DNA of 33,049 nt, taken from contig JAKAOH010000012.1 of the NCBI GenBank assembly GCA_021812285.1, forward strand, positions 5,426 through 38,474, read 5' to 3'. The notes beneath the pieces were generated by a model. That model worked only from the letters and a program-made list of their open reading frames with translations, was not told the DNA's origin and searched no databases. Source of the DNA: Acidobacteriota bacterium. GTDB taxonomy: Bacteria > Acidobacteriota > Terriglobia > Acidiferrales > UBA7541. Each line of letters begins with the position of its first letter. Position 1 is the stretch's first letter. Below are positions 25,134 to 33,049 of the stretch, piece after piece. Position numbers and translations under genes: made by a program.

Positions 25134-25341
25134 CCCATTCGACGCGTAGCCAGAAAGCGGTGCGCTTGGTCCCGTTCTTCCTTGCGGCGAATGCGCGCCT
25201 GGATCCCCGCCAGGTTGCATTTTCGCCCGCGTTCGGCATCGGAGTGGACAGCCAAATTGGTCCGCGACTTCGCGGCTAAACGGGACGAAACTGCTTGCGG
25301 CTTGCTGGAAAACCCTTTTGCGTGGTGAAAGGAGGGCTTCC

Positions 25342-25704
25342 ATGACGGACGCGATCGTGAAGAAATTCGACCAGCCGGACGAAATCCGGCGGTTTGAAAA
25401 AGGGAAATTCGAGCTGGTTCACGTGGGCGAGATGGCAATTGGGCGAGCGACCTACGAACCGGGATGGAAATGGTCGGAGCACGTGGGCGCGGCCTTGGGG
25501 CAGAAAAGTTGCATGGTGGAGCACGTCGGCGTGGTTGTCCGAGGCAAAGCCGTTGCGGCGATGGACGACGGCAGGGTGATCGAAATCAAAGCGGGAGACG
25601 TTTTTTATATTCCGCCGGGACACGACAGCTGGGTGGTGGGCGACGAGCCATACGTTTCGCTCCACCTGATGGGAGCGGAGGAATACGCGAGTCGCGAAGG
25701 CTGA
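25342..25704 (+). CDS. Small single-domain cupin protein
   Basis: The 120-residue product is a cupin barrel. EPGWKWSEHVG opens motif 1, then MVEHVGVVVRGKAVAAMDDG follows, and motif 2 reads IKAGDVFYIPPGHDSWVVGD, with PPGHDSW the conserved turn and a possible metal-ligand His. A strong AAAGGAGGG lies about six bases before the ATG. The family contains enzymes as well as sugar- or signal-binding proteins; nothing here shows which. It is convergent with the MFS transporter gene, 25 bases away. Confidence 0.82.
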   Translation: MTDAIVKKFDQPDEIRRFEKGKFELVHVGEMAIGRATYEPGWKWSEHVGAALGQKSCMVEHVGVVVRGKAVAAMDDGRVIEIKAGDVFYIPPGHDSWVVGDEPYVSLHLMGAEEYASREG

Positions 25705-25729
25705 ATCGGGCTGGAGCGGCCGGTTCCCG

Positions 25730-27076
25730 CTACGGCTGCCGCACGATCCGTGCCGGCTCGAGTTGCGGCGCGAGCAGATGAATGACAAGCAGCGCGACCA
25801 AATAGGCCGATCCGGCGATGAAGAACGGAATCATGTAGCTGCCAGTCCATTGCAGCACGTATCCCACGATCTCGGCGATCAGCATCCCGCCGACCGCGCC
25901 CGCCATGCCGCCGATGCCCACCACAGAAGCGACCGCTTCGCCAGGGAACATGTCGGAGGGCAACGTGAAGAGATTTGCGGAAAATCCCTGATGGCCCGCG
26001 GCGGCGACTCCGATCAACAGCACCGCCGTCCAGGTGTCCGTGACGCGGTAGGCGAAGACGATCGGAACAACGCTCAACGCGCAAATCAGCATGGCGAATT
26101 TCCGGGATGCGTTCACGCTGCGGCCGCGCGCGATCAGCGCCGAGGAGATCCATCCGCCGGCGACGCTGCCGACGTCTGAAATCACATAAATCACCGCAAT
26201 CGGCAGGGCGAGCTGCATCAGATTCAATCCGTGCACCCGTTGCAGAAAATCCGGCACCCAAAAAAGGTAGAACCACCAGATGGGATCAGTGAGAAATTTC
26301 CCCAGCACGAAAGCCCAGGTTTGGCGGTGGGGAAACAGGCGCTTCCACGGGATTTTCGTCGCCGGTTCCTGCGGGTCGCTGCGAATGTAGCGCAGTTCGG
26401 CGGGGGTTACGCGCGGGTGCTCTTCCGGCTTGCGATACGCCCACAGCCACAGCACCAGCCAGAGGAATCCCAGCGCGCCGATGAAAAGAAACGCCCATCG
26501 CCATCCCAACCGCTCGGTGATCCACGGCACGATGAGCGGGGCGAGAATGGCGCCGAAATTGGTTCCCGCGTTGAAAATGCCGGTGGCGAGGGCGCGCTCT
26601 TTTTTCGGAAACCATTCGGAAACTGCCTTCATGCTGGCGGGGAAAACGCCTGCTTCGCCGAAGCCGAGAGCCGCGCGCGCGGCGATGAAGCCGCCGAGCG
26701 AGCCAGCCAGCGCGTGCGCCATCGCGGCCAGGCTCCAAAATGTCATGGCAATCGTGTAGCCGACTCGCGTTCCGACGCGGTCGACCAGCCAGCCCATCGC
26801 GAGCATGCCCGCGGCGTAAGCCGCTTCGAACGCGAAGACGATGTTGCCGTAGTCGATTTCATCCCAGCCGAAGTGATGCTGGAGCGTGTCTTTCAAAATG
26901 CCCAGCACCTGGCGGTCCATGTAGTTTTTCGTGACGCCGAAAAGCAGGACCGCGCAAATCACCCAGCGGAACTGACCTGCGAAGAGAGAAAAAAGCGGCC
27001 GCGGACGCGCATCGGAAGCGCCAGCGGCTGGGGCTGGCAATTGGGAACTCGGAGCGGTGGAATCGTTTTGGACCAT
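25730..27076 (-). CDS. MFS transporter of the anion:cation symporter group, probable hexuronate importer (ExuT-like)
   Basis: The 448-residue protein has twelve predicted membrane helices. MGWLVDRVGTRVG between helices 2 and 3 matches the MFS signature, and KNYMDRQVLGIL is characteristic of the ACS subfamily that holds ExuT. FGEAGVFPASMKAVSEWFPKKERALATGIFNAGTN is the typical ACS loop. Its place directly after uxaC, downstream on the same strand with a 113-base gap, makes galacturonate or glucuronate the likely substrate. There is a soluble Ala/Pro/Ser-rich N-terminus of about 30 residues. No ribosome site is evident. Closely related carriers take D-galactonate or glycerate, so the substrate rests on context. 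Confidence 0.88.
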   Translation of the reverse strand: MVQNDSTAPSSQLPAPAAGASDARPRPLFSLFAGQFRWVICAVLLFGVTKNYMDRQVLGILKDTLQHHFGWDEIDYGNIVFAFEAAYAAGMLAMGWLVDRVGTRVGYTIAMTFWSLAAMAHALAGSLGGFIAARAALGFGEAGVFPASMKAVSEWFPKKERALATGIFNAGTNFGAILAPLIVPWITERLGWRWAFLFIGALGFLWLVLWLWAYRKPEEHPRVTPAELRYIRSDPQEPATKIPWKRLFPHRQTWAFVLGKFLTDPIWWFYLFWVPDFLQRVHGLNLMQLALPIAVIYVISDVGSVAGGWISSALIARGRSVNASRKFAMLICALSVVPIVFAYRVTDTWTAVLLIGVAAAGHQGFSANLFTLPSDMFPGEAVASVVGIGGMAGAVGGMLIAEIVGYVLQWTGSYMIPFFIAGSAYLVALLVIHLLAPQLEPARIVRQP

Positions 27077-27189
27077 GGGGCGAGCGGTTTGGCTCGATCG
27101 TTCCTTTCAGCTATTCCAATGAAAAATCCGGTGATTGCCGAAACCAAAATGCTTTTGACGGCGCGTTCGCGCGGGGGCGGTCCTGCCGC

Positions 27190-28635
27190 TCAGCGGCGTT
27201 TTGCCGCCGTGGCGCGCGATCTTGTCCCGGCCGCGACGGAGAAGCCGAAAAAGTCGCGCGCGTTTCCGTAGCATACGCCCCGAATCATTTCGCCAAGCAA
27301 TTTTTCGTCGCCGGGCAAGAGTCCCTTTTCCACCTCGTCCCCGAGCAGGTTGCAGAGAACGCGCCGGAAATATTCGTGGCGCGGAAAAGAAAGGAACGAA
27401 CGGGAATCGGTGACCATTCCGACGAACCGCGAGAGAAGGCCGCAGTTCGATAGCGCGTTGAGCTGGAGTTCGATGCCTTCCTTTTGATCGAGGAACCACC
27501 AGCCGCCGCCAAACTGGATTTTGCCGGCCACGCTTCCGCCCTGGAAATTGCCGGCCATCGTCGCGAAAAGATAGTTGTCGGCGGGATTGGCGTTGAAAAG
27601 GATTATTTTCGGGAGGCTGTTTTCGCGATCGAGACAGTCAAGATACGCCGCGAGCGCGGGCGCTTGCGCCCAGTCGCCGATCGAATCGAAGCCAGCGTCC
27701 GGCCCCAGCAGATCGAGCATGCGCGCGTTTGCATTGCGCAGCGCACCCAGATGCAACTGTTTCGTCCATCCCTTTTCCGCGTCGAGACGTCCGAAGAAGA
27801 GCATGAGAAAACCGGCGAATTTCGAAGCTTCCTCGGGCGTCACGCGCCCGCCGCGGTGCAGCTTCGCGAAACTTGCCGCCGCCTGGCGCTCGCTCGCCGC
27901 CGCGGGATAACAGACGTTCAGGCCGTGATCGGATAAGCGGCAGCCGCGTTCGTGAAAAGCGTCGTGGCGCTTGCGAAGTGCGTCGAGAAATCCGTTGAAG
28001 CCGCGAATCTCGACGTTCGCGCTGGCCGCCAGGCGGTTCGTCCATTCGTTGAACGCCTTCGGATCGTGCACCTGGAATGCCTTGTCGGGCCGGAAAGCCG
28101 GCAGGACGCGCGCCGATAGTTTCGACTGGGCGAGCCGCTCGTGATATTCGAGCGAAGCCGTCGGATCATCCGTCGTGCAGACGGTGACCACGTGAAATTT
28201 TTCCAGGATTCCCTGCGCCGGAAATTCTTCCCTGGCCAGTTCCCGGCCCGTTTTTTCCCAAATCGCCGGAGCGGTTGTTTCGTCCAGCAAATCGAAAATG
28301 CCGAAATAGCGAGCGAGCTCCAGATGAGTCCAGTGATAGAGCGGATTGCGCAGGGTGTGCGGCACGGTGCGCGCCCAGGCGAGAAATTTCTCGTAAGGAC
28401 CGGCGTCGCCGGTGCAGTAACGCTCGGAGACCCCGTTCGCGCGCATCGCCCGCCATTTGTAATGGTCGCCCTCGAGTCCGATTTCGGCGAGATTCCGAAA
28501 GCGGCGATTTTCGGCGATTTCGCGGACGGGCAGATGACAGTGGAAGTCGAGAATCGGCTGGTCTTCGGCATAGCCATGATAGAGCCGGCGAGCGGTTTCG
28601 TTCTGGAGCAGGAATTCGGGGTGAATGAACGACAT
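27190..28635 (-). CDS. uxaC: Glucuronate/galacturonate isomerase
   Basis: UxaC converts galacturonate to tagaturonate (and glucuronate to fructuronate), the first intracellular step of hexuronate use. The 481-residue product starts FIHPEFLLQNETARRLYHGY and has ILDFHCHLPVREIAENRRFRN, both standard, with the metal-ligand histidines in DFHCHLP. Further matches are TVCTTDDPTASLEYH, FNANPADNYLFATMAGNFQ, KIQFGGGWWFLDQKEG and VGMVTDSRSFLSFPRHEYFRR. The size is about ten residues above the usual 470, as a basic tail. A GAGGAAA lies six bases before the ATG. It starts only 15 bases after the GH28 gene, so the two are certainly co-transcribed. Confidence 0.96.
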   Translation of the reverse strand: MSFIHPEFLLQNETARRLYHGYAEDQPILDFHCHLPVREIAENRRFRNLAEIGLEGDHYKWRAMRANGVSERYCTGDAGPYEKFLAWARTVPHTLRNPLYHWTHLELARYFGIFDLLDETTAPAIWEKTGRELAREEFPAQGILEKFHVVTVCTTDDPTASLEYHERLAQSKLSARVLPAFRPDKAFQVHDPKAFNEWTNRLAASANVEIRGFNGFLDALRKRHDAFHERGCRLSDHGLNVCYPAAASERQAAASFAKLHRGGRVTPEEASKFAGFLMLFFGRLDAEKGWTKQLHLGALRNANARMLDLLGPDAGFDSIGDWAQAPALAAYLDCLDRENSLPKIILFNANPADNYLFATMAGNFQGGSVAGKIQFGGGWWFLDQKEGIELQLNALSNCGLLSRFVGMVTDSRSFLSFPRHEYFRRVLCNLLGDEVEKGLLPGDEKLLGEMIRGVCYGNARDFFGFSVAAGTRSRATAAKRR

Positions 28636-28650
28636 GACTTTCCTCGTTAT

Positions 28651-30126
28651 CTATTCCGCCGCATGCGATTGACCGTGACGGGCGGAAGATCCGGCCAGTT
28701 TGCCATTGATGCGCACGTTGCTGAGCGTCAATCCCTTGACGAATTGCACAACGCTGGGCCGGGCGACGTGCGCGAAATTGCAATCCACTAGGCGAACGTT
28801 TTCGATGGGGGCGTTCTCGAGGCCGCGCAATTCGATCGCGTAGCGCGAGCGACCGATGTCGAGATTGCGCACTTCGACATTGCGAATCACCGGAACGAAC
28901 GTGCCGCCGTCGCTCTTTCCGTAACGATCGTCGATCGAAAGGCCGGCGATCAAGACTTCGTCGGCGCGGATATCGCGAGCGTAAATATTTTCCAGATGGC
29001 CGCCGCGAAGCATGTTGTTCTTGATCCGCAACGCGTCGAAAAGCTCGGGGCCGGTCATGTGGCATTTCTCGGCGAAGACGCCGCGAACGCCGCCGGAAAT
29101 TTCGCTGCCGACAGTCACGCCGCCGTGGCCGCGCAGCATCCGGCAATTGCGGATCACGATATTTTCCGACGGCGTGTGGAGTCGGCGGCCGTCATTATCG
29201 CGGCCGGATTTGATGGCGATGCAATCGTCGTCGGTATCGAAAAGGCAATTTTCGATCAGAACGTTTTTCGACGATTCCGGATCGCAGCCGTCCGTGTTCG
29301 GGCCGGAACTGCGAAGCGTGACGCCGCGCACGGTGACGTTTTCGCAGAGCGTCGGATGCAGATTCCACATCGGCGAATTCACCACCGTGACGCCCTCGAT
29401 CAGCACGTTTTTCGAGCGGTACGGCTCGATGAATTGCGGCCGCAGATAATGTCCTTCGCCGAAAATGCGCTCGCGAACTGGAACTCCCTTTGCGCCCATT
29501 TCATGCAGCCGTTCGCGGTCTTTGTTTTGATCGGGCTCGCCCGGACGCCAGCCGAATTTTTCCGATCCTTTCCACGGCCACCAATGTTGCAGGTTTGCGC
29601 CGCCATCGAGCGTGCCGCGGCCGGTGACAGCGATATCCTCCTGCTGGAACGCGTAAATGAGAGGAGAGAAATTCATCAACTCAATTCCCTCCCAGCGCGT
29701 GAAGACGAGCGGATATTTTCGCGAATCGGCACTGAAACGAATCGTCGCGCCTTCGAGCAGATGGAGATCCACGCGACTGAGCAGACGAATCGCTCCGGTG
29801 AGAAAATCGCCTGGGGGGACAACGACTCTGCCGCCACCCGCGCGATGGCACGCTTCGATCGCATCGTGAAACGCCTCGGTGCAATCCGTTTTTCCGTCGC
29901 CGGCGGCGCCGAATTTACAAATATCGAAATTGCGAGCGGGGAATTGGGGCGGACGGATGCGACTGAGAATTTGCGGGAGCTGCGACCAAGGATCGTCAAG
30001 CTGCGGCGAGCGATGCGAGAACGAATCGAGAATTGAGGAACCGGCAGCGGCAAAGGCCGCGCGACCGCCCAGTGACGCGGCACCGGCGATGGCAACGGTC
30101 TTCAGAAAGTCGCGGCGAGTGCTCAT
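28651..30126 (-). CDS. Tat-exported glycoside hydrolase family 28 (polygalacturonase-like)
   Basis: GH28 enzymes hydrolyse polygalacturonate or related pectic chains by inversion. The 491-residue product begins STRRDFLKTVAIAGAASLGG, a twin-arginine (Tat) signal. The beta-helix shows all family residues: N277-T278-D279 (NTDG), the D299-D301 cluster before C302 (TDDDC), H334 in RGHGGVTVGSE, and R367-I368-K369. FGAAGDGKTDCTEAF near residue 72 is the typical start of the helix domain. AGGAGGG stands about 11 bases before the ATG. It is the first gene of the GH28-uxaC-MFS operon. Exo- or endo-action cannot be told; the many charged inserts around 180-225 suggest an exo-acting or rhamnogalacturonan-type pocket. 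Confidence 0.93.
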   Translation of the reverse strand: MSTRRDFLKTVAIAGAASLGGRAAFAAAGSSILDSFSHRSPQLDDPWSQLPQILSRIRPPQFPARNFDICKFGAAGDGKTDCTEAFHDAIEACHRAGGGRVVVPPGDFLTGAIRLLSRVDLHLLEGATIRFSADSRKYPLVFTRWEGIELMNFSPLIYAFQQEDIAVTGRGTLDGGANLQHWWPWKGSEKFGWRPGEPDQNKDRERLHEMGAKGVPVRERIFGEGHYLRPQFIEPYRSKNVLIEGVTVVNSPMWNLHPTLCENVTVRGVTLRSSGPNTDGCDPESSKNVLIENCLFDTDDDCIAIKSGRDNDGRRLHTPSENIVIRNCRMLRGHGGVTVGSEISGGVRGVFAEKCHMTGPELFDALRIKNNMLRGGHLENIYARDIRADEVLIAGLSIDDRYGKSDGGTFVPVIRNVEVRNLDIGRSRYAIELRGLENAPIENVRLVDCNFAHVARPSVVQFVKGLTLSNVRINGKLAGSSARHGQSHAAE

Positions 30127-30368
30127 GGACGGTTGGCCCTCCTGATTTCGGTCCGCAGGAGGGGCCGCGGAGGGGCGGCAAAGGGCGCCGATTTCAGGCG
30201 CGCGACGAGCGGCCGTGGCCGGGAAACCGGGCGAAAGGCTCGGCGGGAGCGTCGGCCGGGGAGGGCAGGCACCGATGGTGCGAAGGGCAATATTTTGCAG
30301 CGATTTACGGGCAGAGTGAGCATTGCGAGAGCCACTAAAACACAAGGCGGGCGCGCAGTCAAGAAAAT

Positions 30369-30398
30369 TTGCTTGTAAATACTGTAAATTTTCATAAT
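30369..30398 (+). promoter_or_regulatory. AT-rich promoter/operator region between divergent pectin genes
   Basis: In the 306-base gap between GH28 and the pectin esterase only this part is AT-rich. TTGCTT (30369-30374) and CATAAT (30393-30398) make a possible promoter with an 18-base spacer for the esterase. Inside the spacer TGTAAAT occurs twice, at 30374-30380 and 30383-30389, nine bases apart. Direct repeats in a spacer suggest a regulator, possibly one responding to galacturonate. The rest of the gap contains no gene. Confidence 0.4.
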
Positions 30399-30432
30399 GA
30401 TGAGCAGGCTTTGAAAACAAGGGGGTTTCCCC

Positions 30433-31443
30433 ATGATTTCGCACGATTTCTGGCGATTCCGGGCGGTCTTTTTGTTTGTGTTGGCGCTGGGAGCGGCCGG
30501 CGTGGCGGGACTGGCTGCTTCGCGACCGGTGAGACACACAATTCGCGTGGTGGTGGCGGCGAATGGGAGCGGGGATTTTCGGACGGTGCAGGAAGCGATC
30601 GATCACGCTCCGGCGGAAGGGCGCGGACGACTCATTATCGCGATACAGCCGGGCGTTTACCGGGAGCGGGTGAAGATTCCGGAGTCGCGGCCGAGAGTGA
30701 CGCTCGAGGGATTGGGCAAAAACCCGAGCGACACGGCGATCACTTACGCCATGAGCGCGAAGGCGGCGGGAGGGACGTTTTTCAGCAGTACGGTGGACGT
30801 CGAGGGAGCGGGATTCGAGGCTTCAAATTTGACGATCGAAAATTCCTACGGGCCCGGTTCGCAGGCCGTGGCGCTGGCGGTGCAATCGGATCGGGCGGTG
30901 CTGCGGAATTGCCGGCTGATCGGGTGGCAAGACACTCTTTACGCGGAATCGGGACGGCAATATTACGACCGGTGCTTCATCCGAGGCGCGGTCGATTTCA
31001 TTTTCGGCGACGCGATGGCCGTCTTCGATCATTGCGCGATCGAAAGCGCGGGACGCGGGTACGTGACGGCGGAGGGGCGGGCGGCTGCGAATGGGCCGGG
31101 AGGGTACGTTTTTTACCATTCGAGGCTGACGGCAGCGACGGGCGTGAATCACGTCTATCTGGGTCGGCCGTGGCGCGAGTACGCACGCGTGATTTACCTC
31201 GATTGCTGGATGGGCGGGCAGATTTTGCCGGTGGGATGGGAAAACTGGCATGGGACCGATTACGACAAAACGGCGTGGTTTGCGGAATACCATTCGATGG
31301 GGCCAGGCGCGCATCCGGGCGGGCGCGTGCCGTGGGCGAAGAAGTTGACGAAGGCGGAGGCGGCGCGATTTTTGCCGCGTGCGTTTCTGGCGGGAAACGA
31401 TGGATGGAATCCGTTGGCTGTCCGAACTGGGCTCGCGCATTGA
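30433..31443 (+). CDS. Pectinesterase (carbohydrate esterase family 8)
   Basis: CE8 enzymes remove methyl groups from pectin, which lets polygalacturonases act. The 336-residue product has a Sec signal or anchor (hydrophobic 11-29, ending near AASRP). It then has VVAANGSGDFRTVQEAIDHA and QPGVYRERVKIP, the first signature. The catalytic set is Gln144 and Gln166, Asp167 in GWQDTLY, Asp188 in GAVDFIFGDA and Arg245 in YLGRPWREYARV. The length is near the usual catalytic domain. GGGGG lies seven bases upstream of the ATG. The gene is divergent from the GH28 operon and convergent with the second GH28. Confidence 0.95.
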   Translation: MISHDFWRFRAVFLFVLALGAAGVAGLAASRPVRHTIRVVVAANGSGDFRTVQEAIDHAPAEGRGRLIIAIQPGVYRERVKIPESRPRVTLEGLGKNPSDTAITYAMSAKAAGGTFFSSTVDVEGAGFEASNLTIENSYGPGSQAVALAVQSDRAVLRNCRLIGWQDTLYAESGRQYYDRCFIRGAVDFIFGDAMAVFDHCAIESAGRGYVTAEGRAAANGPGGYVFYHSRLTAATGVNHVYLGRPWREYARVIYLDCWMGGQILPVGWENWHGTDYDKTAWFAEYHSMGPGAHPGGRVPWAKKLTKAEAARFLPRAFLAGNDGWNPLAVRTGLAH

Positions 31444-31509
31444 TTTTGAGCGGGTGGCGCGGCCTCTTTGGGTCCGGTTTTCTTCGAAGGGATTTTGGTA
31501 TCGTGTCCT

Positions 31510-32958
31510 TTAGGACCGCTTCAGCTGGTGTTTGTTCGTCATGCGTTTGGGGAATGGGAGGAATTTGAAGGAGCAGGAGGTGGGGTGGGCGTTGGCGGGT
31601 TTGCCGAGGATTTGGACGTCGGGACCAGATGGGCGGAAATTTACGGGGCCTGGCCCCAGCGTGATTCGGGCGTTGCGAGCGAAGATTTTGACGGCGAATG
31701 GATCGGCCAGGGTGACGTTATCGAAATGGATTCTTAGCGGGAGTTGGGAACTGTAGCCGTCGAGGGTGATTTTGCCGGGTCCGATGATGCGGACGCCGCT
31801 GAGAGTGATGTCGCGGAAATCGGGGAAAAGATCGCGGGCTTTGCCGTAGAAGGGATAGTGCGTATCCATCAGAATCGGATTGCGGGTATCGCGAATGCAG
31901 ACGTCGCGATAAACGACGTCGCGAACGAGCCCGCCGCGACTGATATTGGACTTGATGCGAATGCCGTTGTCGGCACCGTCGATCGTGAGACCAGAGACGC
32001 GGACGTGGCTGACGCCGCCGTTGGTGTCGCTGCCGATGGACATGCCGTGGCCGGTGTAGAAATGATTGTCCGAGACGGTGATGTGCGAGCTGGGTCCGGC
32101 CGAGCCGGCTTTGATGGAGACATCGTCGTCGCCATCGTGGATGAAGCAGTGAGTGATGGTGACGCCCGAGGCGGAGGAAGGATCGATGCCGTCGGTATTG
32201 CGGGCGGTTTTGGGCGTATCGATGACGACGCCCCAGGCGGTGAAACCATCGCCGCCGGAATAGAAGACGTGGAAATTGGGTGAGTTTTTCAGTTCGATGC
32301 GATAGAGCGTGAAATTATCGGAATCGAAGGCCTGAATGAGACGCGGACAATTCTGATTCAGCTTTTCGTATTTCGCCTGTTGCGCCAAACCCCACCAGGA
32401 AACTTTTTGCCCCAATAGATTCGCCCAGCCGCGGCCGTCAATGACGCCTTGGCCCATGACGCCGGCGTTGGCGGCGCGATCGAGATTGATGAGCGCCTTG
32501 CAGCCGTGGCCGTGGCGATTGACGACGCCGCAACTGCCAGGCGAACGGTCGTAATCGCGCGGATTGCGGGAAGCGAAGAGAATCGCGCCGCGAGCGATGA
32601 GAAGCGTGACGCCGGAGCGAAGATCGAGCGGGCCGGAAAGAAACGAGTTGCGCGAGCCGTCGGGCGCGAGTTCGACGGCATGGCCGGCGGGACAGGAATC
32701 GATTGCGCGCTGGATGCGGAGGGTATCGGGTCTTGTTTCGTCAGAGGGAGGGATGGTTTTGCTGTGGAGCGTGGAGGTGAGAGCGGCAGGGAGCGTGACG
32801 CAGACGGGAGGGTAGACGGGCCGGGTGACGTGACGGCGATCCTGGGCGCGAAGGACGGCGGGCAATGTGGCGACGGCGAAAACGCAGAGCAGGAATTTTA
32901 TGGCGGCTCGGAGAAGAGGAGCGCAGAGCGGGGTCGGGTTTTGGAGAGCGATAGGCAT
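31510..32958 (-). CDS. Second glycoside hydrolase family 28 (polygalacturonase-like), Sec-exported
   Basis: The 482-residue product starts with a hydrophobic Sec-type segment (about 17-38, ending VLRAQD). The beta-helix holds all four GH28 motifs: N254-T255-D256 (NTDGIDP), the D277-D279 cluster in HDGDDDVSIKAG, H304 in YTGHGMSIGSD and R334-I335-K336 (RIKSN). LAPDGSRNSFLSGPLDLRSGVTLLI is the typical N-terminal coil and resembles bacterial and fungal endo-polygalacturonases more than the first GH28. It is only about 66 bases from the convergent pectinesterase end. The ribosome site is poor. The extra six residues before the signal are uncertain. Confidence 0.93.
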   Translation of the reverse strand: MPIALQNPTPLCAPLLRAAIKFLLCVFAVATLPAVLRAQDRRHVTRPVYPPVCVTLPAALTSTLHSKTIPPSDETRPDTLRIQRAIDSCPAGHAVELAPDGSRNSFLSGPLDLRSGVTLLIARGAILFASRNPRDYDRSPGSCGVVNRHGHGCKALINLDRAANAGVMGQGVIDGRGWANLLGQKVSWWGLAQQAKYEKLNQNCPRLIQAFDSDNFTLYRIELKNSPNFHVFYSGGDGFTAWGVVIDTPKTARNTDGIDPSSASGVTITHCFIHDGDDDVSIKAGSAGPSSHITVSDNHFYTGHGMSIGSDTNGGVSHVRVSGLTIDGADNGIRIKSNISRGGLVRDVVYRDVCIRDTRNPILMDTHYPFYGKARDLFPDFRDITLSGVRIIGPGKITLDGYSSQLPLRIHFDNVTLADPFAVKIFARNARITLGPGPVNFRPSGPDVQILGKPANAHPTSCSFKFLPFPKRMTNKHQLKRS

Positions 32959-33010
32959 GGGAGGGTTTTTCCGGCGTGGCGCAGTGCGGCGCGTGAAAGG
33001 AGGGCCCGGC

Positions 33011-33049
33011 GTGAAGTTTTGGGCCGGGCCCCGGCTGACGGACGCAGAT
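33011..33049 (+). CDS. Possible start of a rightward gene (partial)
   Basis: A consensus AAAGGAGG lies at 32997-33004, and seven bases later a GTG opens a frame that runs to the window edge, encoding M-K-F-W-A-G-P-R-L-T-D-A-D. The first codons overlap a strong hairpin: GGGCCCGGC at 33002-33010 pairs perfectly with GCCGGGCCC at 33023-33031, which would hide the ribosome site and start codon. Only 13 codons are seen, so this is a weak call. The stretch could also be just the upstream region of the GH28 gene that reads the other way. Confidence 0.35.
   Translation, partial: MKFWAGPRLTDAD

Noticed and set aside
30127-30606. N-terminal extension of the GH28 frame upstream of 30126
   Set aside because: The Tat signal starts at 30126 with a good ribosome site; the extension would run through the promoter gap and into the divergent esterase gene.

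Overview
The window is a high-GC bacterial chromosome segment, dense in genes and without tRNA, rRNA, CRISPR or prophage genes that I can recognise. The mix of genes suggests a soil-type Gram-negative bacterium, most likely an acidobacterium. The pointers are an M13 metallopeptidase, a bacterial GH47 mannosidase, a pectin-use cluster with Tat and Sec export signals, an MtaB-type methylthiotransferase and AGGAG-type ribosome sites mixed with near-leaderless starts. The phylum is an inference, not something the sequence proves.

Layout. 1-7245 (+): the end of an unknown gene, glmU (cell-wall precursor UDP-GlcNAc), then a tight purine operon purQ-purL-purF-purM. No purS lies in the window, although a short-type PurL normally needs it. 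7251-10424: on the minus strand, an NADPH-type beta-hydroxyacid dehydrogenase, mtaB (ms2t6A tRNA modification) and a PilZ protein; a small two-helix membrane protein reads the other way from a strong promoter. 10812-11924: an FNR-like flavin reductase (-) and rpmE (ribosomal protein L31, +) with a clear promoter and a terminator candidate. 12223-17840 (+): an exported GH47 alpha-mannosidase, an unusual ferredoxin, the arsenic operon arsR-acr3-arsC with a palindromic operator inside its promoter, and a 525-residue protein made of two ThyX-like halves. 17899-22517 (-): an ABC ATPase and a MacA/HlyD adaptor with no permease beside them, then an exported M13 peptidase.

22518-23507 has no credible gene. 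It contains what looks like a decayed insertion sequence of about 0.7 kb. Its ends carry two 24-base subrepeats each, in inverted orientation, and 15-base related sequences flank it. After it come a fatty-acid desaturase (+), an ABM/Dabb-like small protein (-), a GNAT acetyltransferase (-) and a cupin (+).

25730-32958 is a pectin/galacturonate locus. A Tat-exported GH28, glucuronate/galacturonate isomerase uxaC and an ExuT-like MFS transporter form a minus-strand operon. A pectin methylesterase is divergent from it, and a second GH28 converges on the esterase. Together they would demethylate pectin, cut polygalacturonate, import galacturonate and start its catabolism; the later steps (uxaB, uxaA, kdgK, kdgA) are not here. 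The most interesting items for follow-up are the double ThyX-like protein, the GH47, the Asp-containing ferredoxin next to the ars genes, and the insertion-sequence remnant.
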